From positions 18,068,501-18,132,500 of the forward strand of contig CM043705.1 of the NCBI GenBank assembly GCA_023935145.1: DNA of 64,000 nucleotides. The letters run 5' to 3'. Made by a program: the position numbers and the translations under genes. Positions 55,681-64,000 of this stretch are shown in pieces. A model generated the notes under the pieces. The model did not search any database and was not told the DNA's origin. It saw nothing but the letters and a program-made list of their open reading frames with translations. The DNA is from Bretschneidera sinensis. Its lineage: Eukaryota; Streptophyta; Magnoliopsida; Brassicales; Akaniaceae. Position 1 is the stretch's first letter. Each line of letters begins with the position of its first letter.

Positions 55681-57741
55681 ACATCACACAAGGATATACA
55701 ATGGCATTTTTAGATACCCAAAATTTCTTGGGTCCTTTGGGGTTAGTCCTTGAAAATTCGGTTCTTTTTGGGACCCATACTTTCTTAAAAGTATATGGTG
55801 ATCTATAGACATGTTGATGATGCACAATCCTAGGATTATAGTTATTGAAATTTCTAGGATTTCTTAGTTGTGCATGCCTATAATGCTTAGGATATAAGTT
55901 CCTAGGATACATGTTTCTATTATAAGGAATATGAATATACATGTCATTTCCAGAAAATGTATGATGATGATTCCTAGGATACATGCTTGCATTATCATGA
56001 GTATGCATATTATTTATAGAATAATTATGATAGTAATTCCTAGGATATGCTTGTGCAGTGTGCAAATCTTGGGTATACAAATTATTCCTAGGATGCATAT
56101 GATGATTATTCCTAGCATGTGCATAAGCATTCCTTGAATGAGCATACATATAAGCATGAGTATTTCTAGGATTCTTTAATCTTATATTAGCATTAGAATT
56201 AGCATTTCTAAACATGATATCATTCAATGGGGGTGTGATTTTAACCTTAGAAGTAGAGGCTTCATTCACACATGAAGCTTTCATGAATATGTCCTCTTTT
56301 GATTTTTGCTTGCCTAATGAAGAGTATCCTAAACCAGATTTTCCTCCACTTAATCTTTGGTAAGAAAGCACTTCATCAAGCTTTTCTTCACCAAGCATGA
56401 GTCTAGATATAGTACCATTCAATTCTAATATCTTCTTCTTTAAATTCTCATTTTCATCTTTGAGGAAGTCTTAAGAAGCATCATATAGCAATAAAGATAA
56501 TTTTTCTTTCTCTTCTCTTAGACTTATCATCTCTTTAGAAAGGGTTGACACCTCTTTCTTAAGAGTAGAGTTCCTAGAATCGAATTTCTTCAATTCATCA
56601 TGTATTTCATTTATAACTTTTAACAATTCTTCACTACTGCTCACAATGTTATTTTTAGAAGAGGGAGAAGATAATGCCTCATTTTCATCATTAATTGCCA
56701 TAAGGCATAGGTTGGCAATTTCCTCATTCCGACTTCTTTATCCGGGGATTCTTCTTCTTTTTCGTCATCACTCCAAGTGGTTGCAATCATAGCCTTCTTC
56801 TTGAAGCTCTTGTATGATTTGCTCGTTGCCATACAATCGGCCTTGATATGACCGGGATTCTTGCATCCATAGTACACAAATGGTTCCCTTTTTGAGGTAG
56901 GATCCTTTGTGTAAGCTTTCTTGCTTTTCTTCAATAATTTATTAAACCACTTGGTGATTAGAGCCATATCGCCATCTTCTTCGCTGCTCACTGTCTCTTC
57001 TTCCGATTTTTCTTCTCTGTTGTATGTAGAGGCTTTGAGAGCTATCACTTTTTTCTTCTTCTCATCATCATTGACAATAGGATTCATTTCCTCCATTTCA
57101 TATGTCAATAATGACCCAAGGAGTGTCTCAACATCAAGTTTGTCAAGATCTTTGGCCTCTGTGATAGCAGTCTTCTTTGCTTTCTATGTGGATGGAAAAG
57201 ACCTTAAGATTTTTCTTGTCAATTCAAATTCATCAATGTTCCTACCAAGAAGCTTCAAACCATTAACAATAGTTGTGAAACGTGAGTGCATTTGAGAAAT
57301 TGTTTCATTATGAGACATTTTAAAAGATTCATATTCAGAAACTAGCATATAGATTTTTGACTTTTTAACCTCACTAGTTCCTTCATATGTCACTTGTAAT
57401 TTATCCCATATTTCCTTAGCTGAAACACATGCAGAGATTTTATTGTATTCAGATATATCTAAAGCACAATGTAAAATACTTGTTGCTCTACTATTGAAGA
57501 ACATCATTCTACAATCCTCATCATTGTACTTAGTTTTGAGTTTAGGTATTATATGAATGGTATCTCCAATAGTGATTTCCTTTGATGGAATTCTAGGTCC
57601 ATCTTCAATGACTCTCCACAGATTATAATATTGTCCTTCAACAAAGATTTTCATCCTATTTTTCCAATAGTTATAGTTGGAGCCATTGAACAAGGGAGGC
57701 CTACTATATGAGTGTCCCTCAGAATAGCTATTTGCTGCCAT
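55679..57741 (-). pseudogene. copia gag of element E
   Basis: ATG at 57741 (MAANSYSEGHSYSRPPLFNG) starts 40 bases after the primer site. The UBN2/DUF4219-type gag domain (57741-57184; YNYWKNRMKIF, AKEIWDKLQVTYEG) ends at TAG. The frame resumes with LLGSLLTYEMEEM, an acidic region and a zinc knuckle at about 56870 that reads YYGCKNPGHIKADC, lacking the first Cys. A shift leads to a coiled coil (56640-56480, VINEIHDELKKFDSRNSTLK), KSGLGYSS and an unusual Asn/His/Tyr/Arg-rich segment with repeated YPRN and HPRN (56190-55800), ending at 55679. Such a long gag with coiled coil suits Sireviruses. Confidence 0.85.
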
Positions 57742-57782
57742 CGGATCAACTCAAGGTTATTAAGCCTAAAATTGAGAACGAG

Positions 57783-57794
57783 GCTCTGATACCA
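57783..57794 (-). other. Primer binding site of element E
   Basis: The minus strand reads TGGTATCAGAGC two bases after the 5' LTR end, complementary to the 3' end of initiator Met tRNA. Confidence 0.93.
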
Positions 57795-57796
57795 AT

Positions 57797-59035
57797 TGTA
57801 GACTGAGGTTTCAACCTAAGAGGTTAGGGGGTGAATTGGGTTTTAAAAACTTTTGCGGATTAAAACACAAGTTTATTAAAACAAATAACACAACAAGTAT
57901 ATAACAAGTAATATGTGCTGTAAATAAAGAGATTAAGGAATAGAGGATGCAAACTCAGTTTATAATGGTTCGACAATATCGGAATCGTTCCAACCCTACG
58001 TCCACTCTCTTCAAGGAATCTCCTTGAAGTACTCCACTAAGAAACTTAGTCGTGCAACTTCACGGGTGTTGCACAAACCATATAATCCCTTCCTCTTAGA
58101 AGCAAACCCATTCCTCTCGGAAGCAAAAAATTCCTTCCTTTCGGAAGCAAATCCCTTTACAATAAATACTGTATAGAAAACAGTAGAGAGACAATAATGG
58201 AAGCTTATACAACTGAATAATATCTCTCTTTCTAGGTAAAGCTTGAGGAATAGCTCAACATTCAATTTTTCAAAGCTTTTTGATTATCAATGAGTAAAAA
58301 CTTGTTTGAATGTGTAAAGCTCTATTTTGAAATACTCAGTAGTGTGGGTTTAAATAGCCTTGATGAAATATTTCCATTCTGAATTAATTTGGTACGCTTA
58401 TGTACATCAAATGTACAGGTCCGGCACTATAACGGTCATATTTTTCGAATTACCAGTTGACTAAGTCTTAGTACCAGTCGACTGGGTCCTCTTTAAAAAT
58501 CACATTTTTAAGGCTGTTGAATGTACCAGTCGACTGGGTATGACTTACCAGTCGACTGGAAACTTTCTGCCTAGATTACCAGTCGACTAGGTAGTTCTTA
58601 CCAGTCGACTGGGAAGTCTCTGACCAAAACACCAGTCGACTGGTATGAAGCATCCAGCCGATTGGGAACATACTGACCTTTATACCAGAAGACTGGTATA
58701 AGTACCCAGTCGACTGGGTTGCTTTAACAACCCAGTTTTCATGTGTTAAATAGATTTTAACTTTAAAAACATTTGTTTAAAAAGGTAATGTTAAAATGGT
58801 TTTTCAAAACGAGCCATTGGACAAGCTAATTACCTGAACAAGTGAGACTTACAACTTGATTTAATACCATAAACCTATTCTAGTTCTTCTGTCTTCACTT
58901 GATGTTTGATTCGAGTTGAGTTCTTGCACCTTGATCCTTGGTTGAAAGCTCTTATTGCTTAATACACTTAGATAGCATCGTTAGTATAATAAGAGTTGTG
59001 TTTTGTCATCATTAAAATACAGATGAGGGTCAACA
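57797..59035 (-). mobile_element. 5' LTR of copia element E
   Basis: 1239 bp, plus-strand TGTAGACTGAGG to GGGTCAACA. It holds about nine CCAGTCGACTGG-type palindromes at 58450-58710, most of which are lost from the other LTR by deletion. Confidence 0.92.
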
Positions 59036-59141
59036 TAAGGTAATGAATCTTATGATTGATTGTTAATTTTTTAGTTTAGCTTTGTATATACAATATATAA
59101 TACTAAACTGATTTTAATCGTATGCAATTTAATGGATGCAG

Positions 59142-61371
59142 AAATGTATTAGAGCAATTGATGGAATGCACATCAGTGCATGGGCTCCAGCAGAAAAAGC
59201 TACTAGTTATAGAGGTAGAAAAATGGTTGTGACACAAAATGTGATGTGTTCATGTTCATTCAACATGAAATTCATATACGTGTATAGTGGATGGAAAGTG
59301 ATTACGCCCAAAACATAACGCGGTTATTGTAGTATAGTTTTGGGGTGTCGATTCCACAGGGAAACAAGTTAAGTACAACAGAAGGTGTAAACCTCAACAC
59401 AAACGATAAAAGATTGAAAGACTCTGAGTTGTTTGAGAAAAAAGAGTAATTTTATAAATAAGTTTAAAATAAAAATGACAAGGTTCCGGAAATCCTCCCT
59501 AGGTTCGTTGCTCTAATCCTAACTTGATTAAGTTATTTTTATCTCGATTGCAAGTTTCACATCCCAAACAGGCAATCGGAAAATATTCAATTAAAGCGCA
59601 TTTATAAATCCTAATGTAATTGTTATGAAATCTTCTTTACTTTCAAGCACACATGACCTAACCTATAAATTATCAAGAGACGATGATATATCTAAACGAC
59701 GATACCACAGCAATGGACAAATCTATAAAAGAGATCTACCGGACTCAATCATATCCAAACAGGTACACATAAGAAAAGCCTGACTGAACTTATATGGAAA
59801 AGAAGCATGCAACCACCGGAGTTATAATAAATCTACTAATTAAATTAAAGAATAAAACATAACAATATTTAACGAAAATAATTCCAACTACAACCGAATC
59901 AAATAAAGGAAAAATAAGAACAACTACACCTAGGGATTCATCCCTTCGCCTTGCTTGGAGACTAGCCGGCCATGGGGCCATGCAACCTTGAGTTGCCTCC
60001 GGCCTCCCGATGATCATCTCTCCCCACCTTCAAACTTTAAACTTCGGGTTCCTCCTAAAGGCCATCTGGATTGTTCCTAAAGGCCCTCTGGATTCATCGT
60101 TGATTCATTTCCAAAGCTAAAGTGGAGTGGGTCTTATATAGGCAAATACCAAGAGTGCAATGTGTTTTCCATCCGATGTGGGATGTGAGATATAGAAATA
60201 TGTTTTCCAACCGATGTGGGATGTGGGATTTAAGCCCAAAATCACGCTGAAATCCCGCACAGCCTGACCTTTGTCTACTAAAACTGCCATAACTTTGTCT
60301 AGAAAAATCCGTTTGACGAACCATAAAATTATTCAAAAAATAGACTTCCGGACCTTTCTAAGCATATATGGCTCATCTCATGGTTCTTCTTGTATCAATA
60401 CATTTTAATTTTCAAAGATGATTGATTTGTACGGGCAATTCTGAAAATTTAGTGAAACTCCTTTCCAGTGCGGGCAGCAGCTGTTGCTCTTTTAAGCCCT
60501 CCATCTTGTCCTTTTGGAAGCATTCCTTCACTCCAGTATGCCTCAAGTCTTTGTGCTTCAAGCAATGATAACTTTTCCTCCTCTTTTGAGCTTAAAGTAC
60601 TTGAAAATGCACCGAAATAGATCAATGATCCAAGAATGATACTTTAGAGTTGTTAACGTATAAAAGTGCAATTAAAACCTAGATCAACCCTAAAATGATA
60701 ACAATTAAGTACTGTTAAGATGCATTTTATGACTCTCATCAGGAAGGTACGACTAACGATTCACGAGTCTTTTTGGACGTCTTAACTCGATCTGATGCTC
60801 AATTTCCTTGGCCTACTAATGGTAAATCTATTTTAGTACTAAGTTGATATTATATACTAATTGATTGATATGAACTAAGAGAGTTTGTATGAATTTAGGG
60901 GAGTATTATTTGGTGGATTTCAGTTATCCATGTACAACCAAGTTTCTTCCACCATTTAGAGGTGAATGGTATCACCTAAATGAATATCAAGGTAGAACAC
61001 ACCAACCAATGGGTTATAGAGAACTATTTAACTATAGGCACTCATCTCTACGTAATGTCATTGAACGTTGCTTTGGGGTCTTAAAGGTGCGCTTTCTAAT
61101 TTTAAAAATGACGCATAAATTCAAGCCCGCTATTAAACCTCTTATAGTTGTTGCTTGTTGTGTCTTATATAATTTTGTACGCCAATGTTTTCAGAGTGTT
61201 CAACTGTTTAATGAATGAGAACCAGAGGGTCATGAAGTAGAAAGCGAAGAGGGGTCGAGTACATTTACAAATAATCATACAGTAGATTTGTCTGATGCGT
61301 GTGCAGCAGCTATGACTGTGTTTCGTGAGCTTATTGCCAATTATATGTGGGCAGACTGTTTAGGTATTTGA
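59142..61371 (+). pseudogene. PIF/Harbinger transposase (HARBI1-like), truncated and interrupted
   Basis: DDE-type nuclease of the PIF/Harbinger superfamily. An acceptor-like GATGCAG at 59141 opens exon KCIRAIDGMHISAW (first catalytic Asp in AIDG), continuing to IYVYSGW where a solo LTR (59299-60741) cuts it. After the LTR: GTTNDSRVFLDVLTRSD (second Asp), intron 60822-60898 (GT-AG, phase 1), then EYYLVDFSYPCTTKFLPPFR, YHLNEYQGRTHQP and SLRNVIERCFGVLK (catalytic Glu). A TGA at 61216 precedes the C-terminal tail ending at 61371. Upstream exons are missing, with the copia element E directly to the left. All three catalytic residues remain, but no intact product is possible. The Myb-like partner gene is not found; ATGACAAACCAACC at 61532 could be a remnant. 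Confidence 0.92.
59299..60741 (-). mobile_element. Solo LTR of the second LTR family, copy 2
   Basis: 1443 bp with TG...CA ends, homologous to 21836-23132 at both ends. It sits inside the Harbinger transposase; flanking 5-mers GAAAG and GGAAG differ by one base, which the surrounding coding sequence explains as a later change in the left copy. The minus strand carries TATATAAG (60133-60140). The middle (60150-60500) differs from copy 1 and has two copies of CCGATGTGGGATGTG. Confidence 0.9.
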
Positions 61372-64000
61372 TTGAATATCTGGTAAAAATGTTATGATTT
61401 GTCGGTAAGAGTTAGTTAATTTAATGTTTTTATTTGTGTTTAATTTAGTTTTTCTTACTTACTAAATTATTTTTGTTATTCTTAGGAACATATTACACAT
61501 ATTGATATATTATTTGACTTATAAGGTACGAGGATGACAAACCAACCAAATTGGGCAGTTGAAGCAAACCTTTTTGTAAGAAGAATTTTGGGTTGTTCAT
61601 TTCCATTTTATCAATTTCTTAGAGTTGTATTTGATCAATGATTATTGTATCTTAAAGTTATCATCAATTAACTTATTTTAAACAAAAAAACTATTTTAGA
61701 TATTGAACCATTTTCCAAGAAAAATGAAGGGTTGGTTATTTATATTTTATCAAATTTTGAAAGTTGTGTTGTATTTCTTATTTTAATTTTTTTAAAATTA
61801 ATTTAACAAACAAACATACATAATATGGCGAGGGAGAGGAGTTTTCGATGTTTGATCCATGGTATATAAAAAAACTTAAAATTTTAAAAATAAAATATTA
61901 ATAATTATTTCAAATATTTGGTGTGTGCTAAAAAATCATATTTGGTAAATATGAGAAATAAAATTAATATAGATTTCAAATTTAAATTGAAAACTGAAAA
62001 CTGAAAACAATTACAAGAAAGTGTATCCAAACAGTTTTTTATTTTCAAAACAGTTTTCAAAATCAGATTATCCAAAGAATATTTCACTATTTTCTATTTT
62101 AAAAATAATTTTTAAATTATAATTATCCAAACATGTTTTCTTTATAAAACTATTTTCACTTTTATTTTCGTAAATAATTTTCAAACATGCCTAAAAAGTT
62201 TTCAACTTAAGTCAAGCACTATTGTAATCATTTTCCTCACGGAAACCTTGAAAATTCAACCAAAGAGTAAGTACAAAAGACATGACTTCGAGCCCCTACG
62301 CCAACCATAAGGACATGATCAAGTCTATGTATCATCACTGGTTTTGGGGCCTGATGCATCTACATGCATTATTCTAGTTATCTAGGCTAGCTAGGTGCAT
62401 AAGAAAGGTTAGGAGTACAGTACGGAAAAAAAAGAGAGAATATTGAAGCTTTACTGCTTTAGGTTCTTTAGAGGCGGTGCCCTAGTGACTCAAATCTAAC
62501 AAGGGCGTTTCTGAATCCTACAATGCTCTTTTTAAGGAATCAGAAAGTCCCCACTCCTCAGCCATTTCCTTTCAGTCATTCTACACAATCAATTACTTTT
62601 TCAACCTTCAAATTAAGAAGATTGGCTACCTACAAAAAGGCTTCAAAAATTTGTTGTGTCCATTCAAGGAGTTTGGATGGATGTACCATTTATTTGAAAT
62701 TGATAAAGCAATAACTACAGTAATAACTATAAATCTAATTGCCCTAATTCGTCTATTTAAGGTGGCGAATTCAGTTAAATCCGTGAATTTAACGGATTGG
62801 GAGCTAGTTTGCAGCAGATATTCACAGAGCTATTTAGGCATGTCACAGTTTACTCTATTTTTTCTCCATTTCTGTTTTGATTACCTTGAGAAAAACAAAA
62901 GAACTTAGCAGTCCTATAACATTCATTGTTTGAAATAAAATACCAAATTAACATTGTACGAAGAGCAATATAGTTAACAAGTGTTTGGTTCAATGATAAT
63001 TGTTCGTTCACTTCACTAAAAATGTTTGGGTTCGAGTCTCTTCATTTGCATCTATTGCTGTTAAACCTAAGTTTTCATTACGGAGTGATATTAACTTTGG
63101 TCCCGGTGTAAGTGCGGTGAGACTACTCCAAATTCACTTCATGCATTAAACTTAATGCTTTCTTACGGATATATGAGGTAACCTACTTATCATTTTATTT
63201 CTGCGCGACGCTTTTTCATTACCAAAATTTGATTTTTTTTTTTTATTGTGCTCACATTATGTTCGCTTATTTTTACTTTTGTACGGCGTAACTAACTCAT
63301 TATATATTTATCATCTACCCAATTTCAATCAATAGCTTTGAGATAGTGCTTTATAGCCTATGAAAGCAAACTGGTGTGACCCTTTTATAAAAGACAGGCT
63401 CCATGCTTGCTCCTTTACAAGCAATGTGGAAGTCCCCACAAAACCAGGTTTCTTTTTATCTTGATATATAGATTAGGGACAACTTTAAGAAAAGGAGTCA
63501 AGCTAAACTTTAACAATATTTTGATGGTCCTAAATCGTAAAGTTGAATATTTGTGTGGTCCATGACTCTTACAAGTCTATCTTGGCCTTCACATCACAAC
63601 AGTATTGCCTTTCTTTTAACTGTTGATCATATTCGATCAGGATTGATCGGTGGATGTACATGGAAAGTGATATTCGAATTGCTTTTATCTGTGCTGGAGA
63701 CCCCAATTCTACGATGATTGATTGATCTTCTAGCTATCTACTATTTGATTGCAATATTTAAAATTATTTACAAAGCACATCAAGACCGATTTTCAATTGC
63801 AGCCATGTGACTGGATGGTACAGTATCTTAATACCTACTGATAGCCATTACGAAGTAGCTAGGTTTGTTTCTGATCGTTACTGGCAATAATTTTAATAAT
63901 TAAAAAAAATATTGATAATGGTTTTAGTAATGATATTGATAGCAAACTGTGCACATAAGTTGATTCTTCCCCCCCCCCCTTTTATTTTTATTTTATGACG
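61372..64000. other. Unassigned AT-rich right end of the window
   Basis: No supported gene. 61580-61800 has a weak internal duplication (GGGTTG.T.ATTT.ATTTTATCAA). 61990-62190 repeats TTATCCAAA and TTTTCAAA phrases, suggesting an old miniature element. A tRNA-like B-box (GGTTCGAGTCTC) lies near 63030. A run of ten C lies near 63970. Frames at 62523-62714 and 62651-62908 have no motif. Confidence 0.35.

Larger units (their letters stand above)
48903..59035 (-). mobile_element. Ty1/copia element E, Sirevirus-like, minus strand
   Basis: Full-length outline of 10.1 kb on the minus strand: 5' LTR (57797-59035), initiator-Met primer site, gag, pol, extra 3' ORF, polypurine tracts and 3' LTR (48903-49995). 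The flanking 5-mers TAAAG and TAAGG match in four of five. Long LTRs, a large gag with coiled-coil and His/Asn/Tyr-rich parts, the KSGLGYSS motif, an env-position ORF and an extra GGGGGA polypurine tract fit Sirevirus. Each frame has only a few lesions, so it is younger than F. Confidence 0.9.

Noticed and set aside
62523..62908. Two overlapping open frames as a small host gene
   Set aside because: No motif, no promoter or intron signal, composition like the AT-rich surroundings.
62980..63250. tRNA-derived SINE
   Set aside because: A B-box-like GGTTCGAGTCTC and a T-rich tail are present, but the A-box is poor and no target duplication was found.
63968..63982. Run of ten C near the window end
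   Set aside because: A simple homopolymer, possibly an assembly or sequencing artefact; no structure around it.

Overview
This window looks like intergenic, repeat-dense nuclear DNA of a flowering plant. I see no intact host gene. Nearly all recognisable coding sequence belongs to LTR retrotransposons (Ty3/gypsy of a Tat-like type, and two Ty1/copia types), one PIF/Harbinger transposase and fragments of a plant-mobile-domain (PMD) gene. Almost all are broken by stops, frameshifts, deletions or insertions. The plant assignment rests on the initiator-Met-tRNA primer sites, the PMD and putative-gypsy-type-transposon (PF04195-like) domains, short GT-AG introns and the Sirevirus-like layout. I cannot name the species.

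Layout. (A) 1-6913: 3' part of a gypsy element on +: decayed RT/RNase H/integrase, an antisense gene on -, a 48-bp hairpin repeat array, a polypurine tract (PPT) and the 3' LTR. 6914-9839 is mostly unassigned, then a degenerate tandem repeat to 10217. (B) 10300-19373: a rearranged gypsy element. Its gag and 5' LTR lie on -, while its integrase end, antisense gene, 48-bp array and 3' LTR lie on +. A PMD gene is split across the two outer ends. (D) 21628-24918: a short gypsy derivative with perfect AGTTG target-site duplications that holds only LTRs, primer site, hairpin arrays and PPT. A 1.3-kb solo LTR sits inside its 5' LTR. (F) 26249-31030: a decayed copia element with 135-bp LTRs. (C) 31391-48690: gypsy 5' LTR, gag, protease, integrase (RT deleted), antisense gene and about 10.5 kb of 89-bp tandem hairpin repeats. 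No 3' LTR was found. (E) 48903-59035: a Sirevirus-like copia element on - with 1.1-1.2-kb LTRs and an extra ORF in the env-like position. 59142-61371: a PIF/Harbinger transposase interrupted by a second solo LTR. 61372-64000: AT-rich, unassigned.

The most interesting theme is shared by gypsy elements A, B, C and partly D. Downstream of pol, on the opposite strand, lies what looks like a separate RNA polymerase II gene. It has a TATA-like box in A and B, two introns at equivalent positions in A, B and C, and an AATAAA signal in B. Between its promoter and the 3' LTR lies a tandem array whose units each form an inverted repeat around a GAGC(A/G)T stem and carry a TTGAC core. The array type is kept while unit length, loop and part of the stem change. 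Element D has lost all coding capacity but kept the arrays together with LTR, primer site and PPT, which suggests a cis-acting role. This is inference and is laid out in the findings.
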